64,000 nt of DNA from Streptomyces sp. I05A-00742 (GCF_013055795.1 NZ_JABETO010000010.1:62001-126000), one strand, 5' to 3'. Shown: positions 13,177 through 22,720, counted from the stretch's first letter. The notes: generated by a model from the sequence alone, not told the origin. Program-made: numbers and translations.

Positions 13177-15258
13177 CGTCGCCCTGTTCCGGCCGCCCGG
13201 CCCCGGCGACAGGGCCGCCTCCAGCTCGTCGAGGGCGTCCGCCAGCAGCTCCGCGCCGCGGACCGCCACGCCCGTGTCGCCCTCCGCGGCGGTCCAGTCG
13301 GTGAGCTTCTTCCGCAGCGGGGTCCAGTCGGGCGGGCGGCGGTCGCGCACCGCCTCGACGGCGTCCGGGAGGGTGTCGCGCAGGGCGGTGGCGAACTCGC
13401 CCGCGCCCGGGGAGGGTTCGGCCCCGGCGTCCGGGAGGTGGGCCTCCATCAGCATCGTCACGCGGCCCATGGTGGCGAGCGCGGCCTCCGCCGCGCGCTC
13501 CGCGCTGCGGGAGAGGCCGCGGTGGCGGACGGGCTCCTTCTGGGCCCGCTCGGCGGTGTCCTCCCACTCCCGCCGGGCCGCGCGCGAGTCGAGCAGGGCC
13601 TCGCGGACGCGGCGGGAGCGGGGCTCGTCGGGACGGGCGTAGGCGCCGAGGACGGCGAGGCTGTACTCGCCGTTGGCGCGCAGCCACTCCGCGAGGCGGT
13701 CGCGCAGCCGGCGCGTCTCCCAGACCGGGAAGAGGGCGTAGGCGGCCATCGCCAGCAGCCCGCCCAGGAGGGTCAGCGCCACGCGGGCCTGCACGGTCTG
13801 GGACCAGCCCTCGCCGACGACCCCGAGCAGGAACACGACGTACCCGCCGATGCAGGCGGACGCCACGATGTAGCCGGTGCCGGTCAGCAGGTAGAGCAGC
13901 CCGACGCAGGCCACCGCCAGCGCCGCGCACACGTACGGGTCCGGGTGCAGCAGCGCGGTGACGGCCGCGCCGAGGAGGACGCCCACGACGGTGCCCACGA
14001 AGCGGGCGACGCCGCGCGAGTAGGTCTGCGCGAAGTCCGGCCGCATGACCATCACCGAGGCCATCGGCGCCCAGTAGCCGTGCCCGAGCGGCAGCGCGGT
14101 GCCCAGCACGTAACCGACGCTCGCCACGGCCGAGACGCGCACCGCGTGCCGGCCGATCGGGGACGACCAGCGGGCCTCGCGCCGGACCGCCCGCAGGGCG
14201 ACCGGGACCAGGCGGTAGACCGTGGGCCGCAGCAGATGGCGGTACTCGCCCGACGACCGGCCGCCGGCCTTCACCGGCTCGTCGCTGCCCTCGACCGCGT
14301 CGCCGAGCAGGGCGATCAGCCGGTACGCGGAACGGCGCGCCGGGCCGCTGAGCATCGGGCCGGACTCCGGCACCTGCAGGACGTCCAGCGCCTCCGACGG
14401 CAGCCGTACCGGCCCGCCCCTGCGGACCGAGCGGGCGACCGCGTCCAGCACCGTCGCCGCGGCGCCCAGCAGGTCGCGGACGCGGTCCCGTTCGGGGCCC
14501 TCGGCGGGCGCCCCGACCACCGGGTCGGCGAGCGCCGCCAGTACCGGCCGCAGCCGCTCGGCCAGGCCGCGCGGGCCGCCCAGTTGGCGGGGGCGGCTGC
14601 GGGCCTGACGGGGTGTGAGCTCGGCCGCGCTGCGCGCCTCCATCAGCGGCTGCGGGTCGAAGTGCGCCACCGGGTCGTGCCGCAGCCTGCGCGCGTAGTC
14701 CGCCTCAGCGGCCAGCGCGTCCGCGAGCACGTCCCGTTGTCTGCCCCACGGTCTGATCGGGAGCACCACGATGAGCAGGGCCTGTACCAGGCCGCCGAAG
14801 GCGATGAGGCCGGCGTGCTCCGCCGCTCCCGCGACGGACGTCGGCAGCGTCACGGTGATCAGCATCACCGCCACGGTCTGGGTGGCGACGAGGCCCGAGA
14901 CCGGGCCCACCGCCCAGGCCATGCCCGCCAGGAGGGTCCAGGCGGCCAGCAGCACGACGAACAGGACGTGGCTGGAGGCCGCCAGATAGCCCAGGAACGT
15001 GCTGACGCCCAGGCCGACCGCCACGCCCAGGGCGAGGACCGGGCGGGGGCGCCAGCTGCGCTGGAAGGTGGCGAGGCCGGCGGCGAAGGCGCCGAAGGCG
15101 GAGGAGACGGCGAGGGCGGGGCTGCCGTAGGTGAGCATGAGCGTCATGACGACGGCCACGCCGGCTGTACTGCGTACGGCTACGAGGGGTTCGAGGGTGG
15201 GGCGTTCGATGGCCAGCCCGGCGCGGGTGGTTTCTTTGAGGGCGCTCAACCAGGGCAT
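13162..15258 (-). CDS. FUSC-family membrane protein
   Basis: The 698-residue protein has an N-terminal membrane block (about residues 25-170, six hydrophobic segments such as AVVMTLMLTYGSPALAVSSA and LALGVAVGLGVSTFLGYLA), a soluble middle (about 180-350), a second membrane block (about 365-500, with MRPDFAQTYSRGVARFVGT) and a C-terminal helical domain. The R-x-F-x-Q-T-Y-x-R-G-x-x-R-x-x-G-T pattern at the second block is the hallmark of the FUSC/aromatic-acid exporter family (relatives of AaeB and YccS). It probably sits in the plasma membrane; substrate is not predictable. Its stop is 38 bp from the TetR gene's stop on the opposite strand. Confidence 0.85.
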   Translation of the reverse strand: MPWLSALKETTRAGLAIERPTLEPLVAVRSTAGVAVVMTLMLTYGSPALAVSSAFGAFAAGLATFQRSWRPRPVLALGVAVGLGVSTFLGYLAASSHVLFVVLLAAWTLLAGMAWAVGPVSGLVATQTVAVMLITVTLPTSVAGAAEHAGLIAFGGLVQALLIVVLPIRPWGRQRDVLADALAAEADYARRLRHDPVAHFDPQPLMEARSAAELTPRQARSRPRQLGGPRGLAERLRPVLAALADPVVGAPAEGPERDRVRDLLGAAATVLDAVARSVRRGGPVRLPSEALDVLQVPESGPMLSGPARRSAYRLIALLGDAVEGSDEPVKAGGRSSGEYRHLLRPTVYRLVPVALRAVRREARWSSPIGRHAVRVSAVASVGYVLGTALPLGHGYWAPMASVMVMRPDFAQTYSRGVARFVGTVVGVLLGAAVTALLHPDPYVCAALAVACVGLLYLLTGTGYIVASACIGGYVVFLLGVVGEGWSQTVQARVALTLLGGLLAMAAYALFPVWETRRLRDRLAEWLRANGEYSLAVLGAYARPDEPRSRRVREALLDSRAARREWEDTAERAQKEPVRHRGLSRSAERAAEAALATMGRVTMLMEAHLPDAGAEPSPGAGEFATALRDTLPDAVEAVRDRRPPDWTPLRKKLTDWTAAEGDTGVAVRGAELLADALDELEAALSPGPGGRNRATRRAS

Positions 15259-15299
15259 GGCTTTGAGCTTACGTTCCGGAGGGGCCGGTTCCGGGGGTG

Positions 15300-15396
15300 G
15301 GTTTGCCCCGGTCCCACCCTTTCACCGTTTCTTGCGGGGGCAAGCCCCCGCACCCCCGAAAGCGGCTTCGCCGCTTGTCCTCAAACGCCGGACGGG
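15300..15396. repeat. Dispersed intergenic repeat, single unit (R1)
   Basis: The unit begins GTTTGCCCCGGTCCC, continues TTTCACCGTTTC, a 20-bp perfect hairpin TGCGGGGGCAAGCCCCCGCA at 15333-15352, a second hairpin at 15360-15376, and ends GTCCTCAAACGCCGGACGGG touching the mmsA stop. Related sequence lies at 22736-22914 and 63967-64000. It also forms the likely mmsA terminator. Confidence 0.85.
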
Positions 15397-16890
15397 CTAC
15401 TTGTGGCTCGGGAATCCCAGATCCACCCCGCCGTCCTCCGGGTCCGGCCAGCGCGTCGTCACGACCTTCCCCCGCGTGTAGAAGTGGATGCCGTCGTTGC
15501 CGTAGATGTGGTGGTCCCCGAAGAGGGAGTCCTTCCAGCCGCCGAAGGAGTGGTAGCCCACCGGCACGGGGATCGGGACGTTCACGCCCACCATCCCGGC
15601 CTGCACCTCCAGCTGGAAGCGGCGCGCGGCACCCCCGTCGCGGGTGAAGACGGCCGTGCCGTTGCCCCACGGAGAGGCGTTGATGAGGGCCACGCCGTCC
15701 TCGTAGGTCTCCGCGCGCAGCACGCACAGCACCGGGCCGAAGATCTCGTCGCGGTAGGCGTCCGAGTCCGTGGAGACCTTGTCGAGCAGGGACAGACCGA
15801 TCCAGTGGCCCTTCTCGTGACCCTCGACCGTGAAGCCGGTGCCGTCCAGAACCACCTCGGCGCCCTGCGCGGCCGCGCCCGTCACGTACGAGGCGACGCG
15901 GTCGCGGTGCTCGGCGGTGATCAGCGGGCCCATCTCGGACGTGGGGTCGGAGCCCGGGCCGATCTTGATCTTCTCGGCGCGGTCGCGGATCTTGGCAACG
16001 AGGGCGTCGGCCGTGTCCCCGACCGCCACCACCGCCGAGACGGCCATGCAGCGCTCCCCCGCCGAGCCGTAGGCGGCGGACACCGCGGCGTCGGCGGCGG
16101 CGTCGAGGTCGGCGTCGGGCAGGACGAGCATATGGTTCTTGGCGCCGCCGAGGGCCTGGACGCGCTTGCCGTGGGCGGAGGCGGTGGCGTGGATGTGGCG
16201 GGCGATGGGGGTGGAGCCGACGAAGGAGACGGCGGCGATGTCAGGGTGCTCCAGCAGCCGCTCGACCGCCACGCGGTCGCCGTTGACGACGTTGAGGACG
16301 CCGGCCGGAAGTCCGGCCTCCGCGGCGAGTTCCGCCAGCAACAGCGCCGCCGAGGGGTCCTTCTCGCTCGGCTTCAGCACGAACGTGTTGCCGCAGGCGA
16401 TCGCCAGCGGGAACATCCACATCGGCACCATCGCCGGGAAGTTGAAGGGCGTGATGCCCGCCACCACGCCCAGCGGCTGCCGGATCGCCGACACGTCCAC
16501 CCGGTTGGAGACCTGGGTGGAGAGCTCGCCCTTGAGCTGGGTGGTGATGCCGCAGGCGAGTTCGACGATCTCCAGGCCGCGGGCGACCTCGCCGAGCGCG
16601 TCGGCGTGCACCTTGCCGTGCTCGGCGGTGATCAGCCGGGCCAGGTCCTCGCGGCGGGCGTCGAGCAGTGCCCGGTAGGCGAAGAGGACGGACGTGCGGG
16701 CGGCGAGCGAGGAGGTGCCCCAGTCGGCGTACGCGGCCTTCGCCGCCGCCACGGCGGTGTCCACCTCCTCCGCCGACGCCAGCGCGACCCGCGTCGTCAC
16801 CTCGCCCGTCGCCGGGTCGGTGACCGGGCCGTACGCGCCGGACGTGCCCTCGACGGTCCGGCCGCCGATCCAGTGGTTGACGGTCTTCAT
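15397..16890 (-). CDS. mmsA: Methylmalonate-semialdehyde dehydrogenase (CoA-acylating)
   Basis: The 497-residue protein is a full-length CoA-acylating aldehyde dehydrogenase of the MmsA/IolA type. It converts malonate semialdehyde to acetyl-CoA, or methylmalonate semialdehyde to propionyl-CoA, with NAD and CoA. Visible motifs are GITPFNFPAMVPMWMFPLA with catalytic Asn150, KPSEKDPS, SFVGSTPIARHI, and the nucleophile Cys281 in AYGSAGERCMAVSAV. The start ATG at 16890 opens the conserved VNHWIGG. It follows iolD by 21 bp on the same strand, so it closes the inositol pathway here and may also serve valine degradation. A dispersed repeat abuts its stop codon. Confidence 0.95.
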   Translation of the reverse strand: MKTVNHWIGGRTVEGTSGAYGPVTDPATGEVTTRVALASAEEVDTAVAAAKAAYADWGTSSLAARTSVLFAYRALLDARREDLARLITAEHGKVHADALGEVARGLEIVELACGITTQLKGELSTQVSNRVDVSAIRQPLGVVAGITPFNFPAMVPMWMFPLAIACGNTFVLKPSEKDPSAALLLAELAAEAGLPAGVLNVVNGDRVAVERLLEHPDIAAVSFVGSTPIARHIHATASAHGKRVQALGGAKNHMLVLPDADLDAAADAAVSAAYGSAGERCMAVSAVVAVGDTADALVAKIRDRAEKIKIGPGSDPTSEMGPLITAEHRDRVASYVTGAAAQGAEVVLDGTGFTVEGHEKGHWIGLSLLDKVSTDSDAYRDEIFGPVLCVLRAETYEDGVALINASPWGNGTAVFTRDGGAARRFQLEVQAGMVGVNVPIPVPVGYHSFGGWKDSLFGDHHIYGNDGIHFYTRGKVVTTRWPDPEDGGVDLGFPSHK

Positions 16891-16911
16891 CTCTTCAGCG
16901 CCTCTCTCGCG

Positions 16912-18789
16912 TCAGAGGCAGCGGCGGCGGGCCGCGGCCCTGCGGTCGTACTCCTCCCGGGCCCTGACGGCGGCCGGGCGGGTCGCGGTGCGGGCGACGG
17001 GCACATCCCACCACGCCTGGGCGGGGGGCGCGCCCGGCACACTGTCGGGCGTTGCGGTCTCGACGTGGACACATGTGGGCCGGGTGGCGGCCCGGGCGGC
17101 GGCCAGCGCCTCGTCCAGTTCGCCGGCCTCGCGGACGCGGAGGACGTCCAGGCCGAGGGAGGCCGCGTTGGCGGCGAGGTCGACGGGGAGCGGGTCGCCG
17201 GTGTACGTGCCGTCGGGCGCCCGGAACCGGTAGGCGGTGCCGAAGCCCTCGGCGCCGACCGCCTCGGAGAGGCCGCCGATGGAGGCGTAGCCGTGGTTCT
17301 GGAGGATCACCACCTTGATGTCCAGGCCCTCCTGCACCGCCGTCACCAGTTCCGTCGGCATCATCAGGTACGTGCCGTCGCCGACCAGCGCCCACACCGG
17401 GCCGCGGCCCGCCAGCCGGACGCCGATCGCGGCCGGGATCTCGTAGCCCATGCAGGAGTAGCCGTACTCGACGTGGTAGTCGCCGCCGCGCGAGCGCCAC
17501 AGCTTGTGCAGGTCGCCCGGGAGCGAACCCGCCGCGTTGACGAGCACGTCGGTGCCGTCGTCCGCGACGAGCCGGTCGAGCGCGCCGAGCACCTGCGTCT
17601 GGGTCGGGCGGGCGGCCGGGTCGGGGTGGGGCGCGAAGGCGCGGGTGACCGTCCGGTCCCACTCCTCCCGGCCCGCCGCGTACTCGCGCGCGTACTCCTC
17701 CGGCACCCGGTACCCGGCCAGTTCGCCCGCCAGCGCCTCCAGGCCGGCGCGCGCGTCGGCCGTCACGGCGAGGCCGGCGAGCTTGTGGGCGTCCGCGGCC
17801 GAGATGTTGAGGTTGACGAAGCGGACGCCGGGGGCGGCGAAGAGGGTGGAGGAGGCGGTGGTGAAGTCGGTGTAGCGGGTGCCGACGCCGACGACCACGT
17901 CCGCCGTGCGGGCCAGCCGGTCGGCGACGGCCGTACCGGTGTGGCCGACGCCGCCGACGTCCGTGGGCGTCGAGTGGTGCACGGCGCCCTTGCCCGCCTG
18001 GGTGAAGGCCATCGGGATGCCCGTGGCCTCCGCGAGGGACCGCAGCGCCTCCTGGGCGCCGCTGTGCCGTACGCCGCCGCCGCAGACCAGCAGCGGGCGG
18101 CGGGCCGCCCGGATCAGCTCCGCCGCCTCGGTCACGGCCGCCGGGTCGGGGGCGGGGCGGCGGACGTGCCAGACGCGGTCGGCGAAGAACTCCTCCGGCC
18201 AGTCGAACGCCTCGGTCTGAACGTCCTGCGGCAGGGCGAGGGTCACGGCGCCCGTCTCGGCCGGGTCGGCCAGCACCCGCATCGCCTGGAGCGCGGCGGG
18301 GATCAGCGCCTCCGGGCGGGTGATCCGGTCGAAATAGCGCGAGACCGGGCGGAGGCAGTCGTTCACCGACACGTCGCCCGCGCCCGGGTGTTCGAGCTGT
18401 TGCAGTACGGGGTCGGCGGGGCGGGTGGCGAAGGTGTCGCCGGGGAGCAGCAGGACGGGCAGGTGGTTGACGGTGGCGAGGGCGGCGCCGGTGACGAGGT
18501 TGGTGGCGCCGGGGCCGATGGACGTGGTGACGGCGTGCGCGGACATCCGGTCCGCCGTCCGGGCGTAGCCGACGGCCGCGTGCACCATGGCCTGTTCGTT
18601 GCGCCCCTGGTGGAACGGCATGGCGTCGCGGCCGGTCTCCAGGAGCGCCTGGCCGATCCCGGCGACGTTGCCGTGGCCGAAGATGCCCCAGCAGGCGGCG
18701 ATCAGGCGCCGCCGCCGTCCGTCGCGCTCGGTGTGCTGGTGCGCCAGGAACTCCACCAGGGCCTGGGCGACGGTGAGCCGTCGGGTCAT
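16912..18789 (-). CDS. iolD: Trihydroxycyclohexane-1,2-dione hydrolase
   Basis: The 625-residue protein is a thiamine-diphosphate enzyme with the three domains of the acetolactate-synthase fold. Glu65 in GRNEQAMVHAAVGYAR is the catalytic cofactor-activating residue; the cofactor motif GDGTYLMMPTELVTAVQEG closes near residue 500 with LQNHGYASIGG. It opens the ring of 3D-trihydroxycyclohexane-dione to 5-deoxyglucuronate in inositol breakdown. The start at 18789 overlaps the iolB stop by ATGA, and mmsA follows 21 bp later. Length and motifs are as expected for IolD, with no missing residue seen. The C-terminal tail is Arg/Ala-rich and not conserved. Confidence 0.95.
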   Translation of the reverse strand: MTRRLTVAQALVEFLAHQHTERDGRRRRLIAACWGIFGHGNVAGIGQALLETGRDAMPFHQGRNEQAMVHAAVGYARTADRMSAHAVTTSIGPGATNLVTGAALATVNHLPVLLLPGDTFATRPADPVLQQLEHPGAGDVSVNDCLRPVSRYFDRITRPEALIPAALQAMRVLADPAETGAVTLALPQDVQTEAFDWPEEFFADRVWHVRRPAPDPAAVTEAAELIRAARRPLLVCGGGVRHSGAQEALRSLAEATGIPMAFTQAGKGAVHHSTPTDVGGVGHTGTAVADRLARTADVVVGVGTRYTDFTTASSTLFAAPGVRFVNLNISAADAHKLAGLAVTADARAGLEALAGELAGYRVPEEYAREYAAGREEWDRTVTRAFAPHPDPAARPTQTQVLGALDRLVADDGTDVLVNAAGSLPGDLHKLWRSRGGDYHVEYGYSCMGYEIPAAIGVRLAGRGPVWALVGDGTYLMMPTELVTAVQEGLDIKVVILQNHGYASIGGLSEAVGAEGFGTAYRFRAPDGTYTGDPLPVDLAANAASLGLDVLRVREAGELDEALAAARAATRPTCVHVETATPDSVPGAPPAQAWWDVPVARTATRPAAVRAREEYDRRAAARRRCL

Positions 18790-19685
18790 CGGGCGTCTCC
18801 CGCGGGGTAGAGCGGCAGCCGGGGGTCGGCCGGCTGCCGGGGCCAGGTGGTGCGGATCCAGGCGTGGTCGGGGTGGTCGCGGATCAGCCACTCCCGGGGG
18901 CCGGGGCCCGCCATGACGTTGAGGTAGTACATGGCGTGGCCCGGCGCGGCGACCGACGGGCCGTGCCAGCCGTCGGGGATCAGCACCGCGTCCCCGGTGC
19001 GGACCTCCGCGAGGACATCGGTTCCCCGCTCGCGGGAGGGCGACACCCGCTGGTAGCCGAGACCGGGTTCACCCCCGGGCGCCGCGGCGATCTCGAAGTA
19101 GTAGATCTCCTCCAGTTCCGACTCCTCCCCCGGCCGGTGCTCGTCGTGCTTGTGGGGCGGGTACGAGGACCAGTTGCCGCCGGGGGTGAGGACTTCGACG
19201 GCGATGAGCCGGTCGCAGTCGAACACGTCCGCCGCGGCGAAGTTGTTGACCTGCCGTGAGCAGGTGCCCGCGCCGCGCAGTTCGACGGGGACGGCGGGGG
19301 CCGGGCCGTACCGGGCGGGGAGGCGGCGCTCGCAGCGGGCACCGGCGAGGGCGAAGCGGCCCCCGGCGGGCGCGGTGACGGTGACGTGCGCGTCGCGCGG
19401 GGCGTAGGCGAAGTCCGTGACGGCGGTGAAGACGCTGTCCCTGCCGTGCAGTTCGAAGACCCCGCCGCCACTGCCACTGCCACTCCCGCCGTCGGCGACG
19501 GCGACCGTGCAGCCGCCCGCCAGCGGCAGCACGATCCATTCGCTGTCCCCGGTGGGGAAGGTGTGGGTGCCGCCGGGGGGCAGGGCGAGGACGCGGAGGG
19601 ACGAGCGGTCCCATCCGGCGCGGGCGGGGCCGATGTCCACGGCGTAGGGGCCGTGGGCGGTGGTTCCGGCCGGGAGGTGGGTCAT
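18786..19685 (-). CDS. iolB: 5-deoxy-glucuronate isomerase
   Basis: The 299-residue double-cupin protein isomerises 5-deoxy-glucuronate to 2-deoxy-5-keto-gluconate. The second cupin has SSYPPHKHDEH followed by LEEIYYFEI, giving the metal ligands His, His and Glu, and a final histidine in IPDGWHGPSVAAPGHAMYYL. A short Gly-Ser run (about residues 67-75) is an unusual low-complexity spot in the first cupin. Stop overlaps the iolD start by ATGA, indicating coupling. ATG at 19685 opens the expected first strand; the aldolase gene ends 76 bp upstream. Confidence 0.93.
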   Translation of the reverse strand: MTHLPAGTTAHGPYAVDIGPARAGWDRSSLRVLALPPGGTHTFPTGDSEWIVLPLAGGCTVAVADGGSGSGSGGGVFELHGRDSVFTAVTDFAYAPRDAHVTVTAPAGGRFALAGARCERRLPARYGPAPAVPVELRGAGTCSRQVNNFAAADVFDCDRLIAVEVLTPGGNWSSYPPHKHDEHRPGEESELEEIYYFEIAAAPGGEPGLGYQRVSPSRERGTDVLAEVRTGDAVLIPDGWHGPSVAAPGHAMYYLNVMAGPGPREWLIRDHPDHAWIRTTWPRQPADPRLPLYPAGDAR

Positions 19686-19761
19686 GGGGTGTGCGCTCCT
19701 TGGTCGCGAGGGGGCGTGGCCGAGGTGTTCCCGTGGGCCGGCCCGGCCCTCCGCCGTCTCC

Positions 19762-20643
19762 TCACAGCAGTCCCACCACCCGGTCCACCGCCCCCGCCAC
19801 GTCCCCGTCCGGCGGGTACAGCAGCGCCCGTCCCACCACCATCCCCCGCACCCCGGGCAACCGCAGCACCGCGCCCCACCGTTCGTACGCCCGTTCCGCG
19901 TCCTCGGGGGCCGTTCCGGCGTCGCCGCCCAGCAGCACCACGGGCAGCGTCGTGGCCCGCAGCACCCGTTCCATGGCGCCGGCGTCCTCGGTCACCGGCA
20001 CCTTGAGCCAGGTGTACGCGGAGGTGGCGCCGAGGCCGGACGCGATGGCGAGGGAGGCGGTGACGGCCTCCGCGCCCAGGTCGTTGCGGAGGAGGCCGCC
20101 GTCCCTGCGGCAGAGGAACGGCTCGACGAAGACGGGCAGCCGCTGGGCGGCCATGGCGTCGACGGCCCGGGCGGCGGACTCCAGGGTGCGCAGCGAACCC
20201 GGGTCCTCGGGGTCGATGCGCAGCAGCAGCTTGCCCGCGTCGAAGCCGCGCCGGGCCAGGTCCCCGGCGCTCGGGCCGGTGAAGCGGTCGTCCAGCTCGA
20301 AGGAGGCGCCGAGGAGCCCGCCGCGGTTCATGGACCCCATGACGACCTTGTTCTCCAGCGCGCCGAGCAGCAGCAGGTCGTCGAGGATATCGGCGGTGGC
20401 CAGCACGCCGTCCACGCCGGGCCGGGAGAGCGCGGCGCAGAGCCGTTCCAGCAGGTCGGCGCGGTCGGCCATGGCGAGGCGGCGGCCTCCGGCGTCGAGG
20501 GCGCCGCGCGCGGTGTGGTCGGCGGCGACGACCAGCAGCCGGCCGGAGGGGCCGAGCAGCGGGCGGCGGGCCCGGCGCGCGGCGGCCTCGGCGATGGCCT
20601 CCGGGTGGCGGCTGCGGACACCGGTGAGGTCGGAGATGCGCAT
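19762..20643 (-). CDS. DeoC/LacD-type class I aldolase (IolJ-like role)
   Basis: This 293-residue protein has an eight-strand barrel pattern with LLVVAADHTARGALDAGGRR near residue 35, DGVLATADILDDLLLLG, and a Lys in TSAYTWLKVPVTED at about residue 212 that fits the Schiff-base position of DeoC/LacD aldolases. ATG at 20643 lies two bases past the iolC stop; an alternative GTG at 20649 would overlap that stop. Its place between iolC and iolB implies cleavage of 2-deoxy-5-keto-gluconate-6-phosphate into dihydroxyacetone phosphate and malonate semialdehyde, the IolJ step. That reaction is inferred from position and fold, since it is not a typical FBA-type IolJ. Confidence 0.82.
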   Translation of the reverse strand: MRISDLTGVRSRHPEAIAEAAARRARRPLLGPSGRLLVVAADHTARGALDAGGRRLAMADRADLLERLCAALSRPGVDGVLATADILDDLLLLGALENKVVMGSMNRGGLLGASFELDDRFTGPSAGDLARRGFDAGKLLLRIDPEDPGSLRTLESAARAVDAMAAQRLPVFVEPFLCRRDGGLLRNDLGAEAVTASLAIASGLGATSAYTWLKVPVTEDAGAMERVLRATTLPVVLLGGDAGTAPEDAERAYERWGAVLRLPGVRGMVVGRALLYPPDGDVAGAVDRVVGLL

Positions 20644-20645
20644 GG

Positions 20646-21659
20646 TCACGACCGGCTGCCCGCCGCCGCGAGCAGCGCCTCGACCTCGTCCGGCCCGGGC
20701 ATGGCCGACGAGCAGGCGAGCCGTGAGGCGACGAGCGCGCCCGCGGCGTTGGCGTAGCGGAGGACGTCCGTCAGGTCCCGGCCGGCGAGCAGCCCGTGGC
20801 AGAGGGCGCCGCCGAACGCGTCGCCCGCGCCGAGGCCGTTGAGGACCTCGACCCGCACGGGCGGCACCTCCGCGCGCCTGCCGTCGCGGTGCAGGGCGAG
20901 GACGCCGTCCGGTCCGCGCTTCACGACGGCGAGTTCGACACCGGCGTCGAGCAACGCCCGGGCGGCGGCTTCGGGTTCGCGCTCGCCGGTGGCGACCTCG
21001 CACTCGTCCGCGTTGCCGACGGCCACCGTCGCGTGCCGGAGCGCCGCCGCGTAGTGCGGGCGGGCGGCGGCCGTCGCGGCGGGGCCCGTCCGGCCGCCCG
21101 CGCCGGAGGCGCCGCCCTCGCCGCCCCAGAAGAGCGGCCGCCAGTCGAGGTCGAAGACGGTGATGCCGCGCTTCCCGCGCGCCGCGAGCGCGGCGAGCGT
21201 CGCGCCGCGGCTCGGCTCCTCGCACAGGCCCGTGCCGGTGACCCACAGGACCCGCGCGGCGCGGATCGCCGCCAGGTCCAGCTCCTCCGTACGGATCTCC
21301 AGGTCGGGCGCCTTGGGGCGGCGGTAGAAGTACAGCGGGAAGTCGTCGGGCGGGAAGATCTCGCAGAAGGTGATGGGCGTCGGGTACGCGGCCACGGGCG
21401 TCACCCAGCGGTCGTCGACGCCGAAGCGGCGGAGCTCCGCGTGCAGGTAGTCGCCGAACGGGTCGGCACCGGTGCGGCTGACCAGTGCCGCGCGGCGGCC
21501 CAGCCGGGCGGCGGCGACGGTGACGTTGGCGGCCGACCCGCCGAGGAACTTCCCGAAGGTCTCGGCCTCCGCCAGCGGCACCCCGGCCCGGAGCGGATAG
21601 AGGTCCACACCCAGCCGGCCCAGGGCGATCAGGTCGTACGGTCCGTCCGGCTCGCTCAT
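20646..21659 (-). CDS. iolC: 5-dehydro-2-deoxygluconokinase
   Basis: The 337-residue PfkB-family kinase phosphorylates 2-deoxy-5-keto-gluconate at O6. Motifs: the sugar-binding FLGGSAANVTVAAARLG at about 38-54, a metal/ATP region around NADECEVATGERE, and GLGAGDAFGGALCHG with catalytic Asp280. A Gly/Ala-rich insertion of about 20 residues at 180-200 is unlike typical IolC and may be a surface loop. It is the first gene of the minus-strand operon iolC-aldolase-iolB-iolD-mmsA, divergent from the iolE-like gene. Regulation is likely from the shared 167-bp promoter region. Confidence 0.93.
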   Translation of the reverse strand: MSEPDGPYDLIALGRLGVDLYPLRAGVPLAEAETFGKFLGGSAANVTVAAARLGRRAALVSRTGADPFGDYLHAELRRFGVDDRWVTPVAAYPTPITFCEIFPPDDFPLYFYRRPKAPDLEIRTEELDLAAIRAARVLWVTGTGLCEEPSRGATLAALAARGKRGITVFDLDWRPLFWGGEGGASGAGGRTGPAATAAARPHYAAALRHATVAVGNADECEVATGEREPEAAARALLDAGVELAVVKRGPDGVLALHRDGRRAEVPPVRVEVLNGLGAGDAFGGALCHGLLAGRDLTDVLRYANAAGALVASRLACSSAMPGPDEVEALLAAAGSRS

Positions 21660-21826
21660 GGCTCAGGTCTAACGGGGGCCGGCCGGGACTGTCAAGGAAT
21701 TGTCCTTACATATTGACGTCATCGCCGGGTGCTTGACGTTACGTCCGTATGTCCTGTCGAAGTCTTGACACCCCTTCACCGGGCCTGGAAGCTACGGGCA
21801 TCCCCCCTCGTCGAGAGGAGAGCCGC
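21660..21826. promoter_or_regulatory. Divergent iol promoter region
   Basis: The region between iolC and the iolE-like gene is AT-rich for this genome. It holds the near-palindrome AAGGAATTGTCCTT (about 21694-21707), two TTGACGT/TTGACG boxes (about 21713 and 21732) and TTGACAC at about 21766. It must carry both promoters and probably an iol regulator's operator; no regulator gene lies adjacent. Confidence 0.6.
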
Positions 21827-22720
21827 ATGCTCGACCGCATCCGCATCGGTTCCGCGCCCGACTCCTGGGGCGTCTGGTTCGCCGACGATCCCGCACAGGT
21901 GCCGTGGCGGCGCTTCCTCGACGAGGTCGCCGAGGCGGGCTACGCGTGGATCGAGCTGGGCCCCTACGGCTATCTGCCCACCGATCCCGCCCGGCTGCGA
22001 GACGAGACCGAACGGCGCGGCCTCCGCGTCTCCGCCGGGACCGTCTTCACCGCCCTCCACCGCGGGCCCGCCGTCTGGGACGCCACCTGGGACCACGTCT
22101 CCCGCGTCGCCGCCCTCGCCCGCGACACCGGCGCCCGCCACCTCGTCGTCATCCCCTCCTTCTGGCGCGACGACCGCACCGCCGAGGCCGTCGAGGACCC
22201 CGAACTCACCGCCGAGCAGTGGCACCACCTCGCCGCCGGCACCGAACGGCTCGCCCGCTCGGTCCGCGACGCGTACGGGCTGGAGATCGTCGTCCATCCC
22301 CACGCCGACACCCATATCGACACCGAGGAGCACGTCGCCCGCTTCCTCGACGCGACCGATCCCTCGCTGGTGCGGCTCTGTCTGGACACCGGGCACTACG
22401 CCTACTGCGGCGGCGACAGCGTCAAGCTGATCGAGACCTACGGGGAGCGGATCGGGTACCTCCACCTCAAGCAGGTGGATCCGGATGTGCTCGCCGACGT
22501 CGTCGCCCGGGGGACGCCCTTCGGGCCTGCCGTCCGGCAGGGGGTGATGTGTGAGCCGCCGCTCGGGGTGCCCGCGCTGGAGCCCGTTCTTGCGGCGGCC
22601 TCGCGGCTCGATGCCGATCTGTTCGCCATCGTCGAGCAGGATATGTATCCGTGTGCGCCGGATGTGCCGTTGCCGATCGCTCGGCGGACGCGGGCGTTCT
22701 TGCGGTCGTGCGGGGCTTAG
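21827..22720 (+). CDS. IolE-like sugar dehydratase/isomerase (TIM barrel)
   Basis: ATG at 21827 follows GAGAGGAGAG, so the longer upstream frame is not used. The 297-residue protein starts IRIGSAPDSWGVWFADDP, a sequence typical of IolE-type 2-keto-myo-inositol dehydratases, and has metal-ligand positions in LGPYGYLP, VVHPHADTHIDTEEH, LCLDTGHYAYCGGD and a late EQDMYP. It should dehydrate 2-keto-myo-inositol to the trihydroxycyclohexane dione used by IolD. It is divergent from the iolC operon and followed by the IolG-like gene, with a dispersed repeat between the two. Confidence 0.85.
   Translation: MLDRIRIGSAPDSWGVWFADDPAQVPWRRFLDEVAEAGYAWIELGPYGYLPTDPARLRDETERRGLRVSAGTVFTALHRGPAVWDATWDHVSRVAALARDTGARHLVVIPSFWRDDRTAEAVEDPELTAEQWHHLAAGTERLARSVRDAYGLEIVVHPHADTHIDTEEHVARFLDATDPSLVRLCLDTGHYAYCGGDSVKLIETYGERIGYLHLKQVDPDVLADVVARGTPFGPAVRQGVMCEPPLGVPALEPVLAAASRLDADLFAIVEQDMYPCAPDVPLPIARRTRAFLRSCGA

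Noticed and set aside
13438-18810. 1,790-codon plus-strand frame
   Set aside because: It is antisense to FUSC, mmsA and iolD, low-complexity Arg/Gly/Pro, without a ribosome site or domain; long shadows are expected at this GC.
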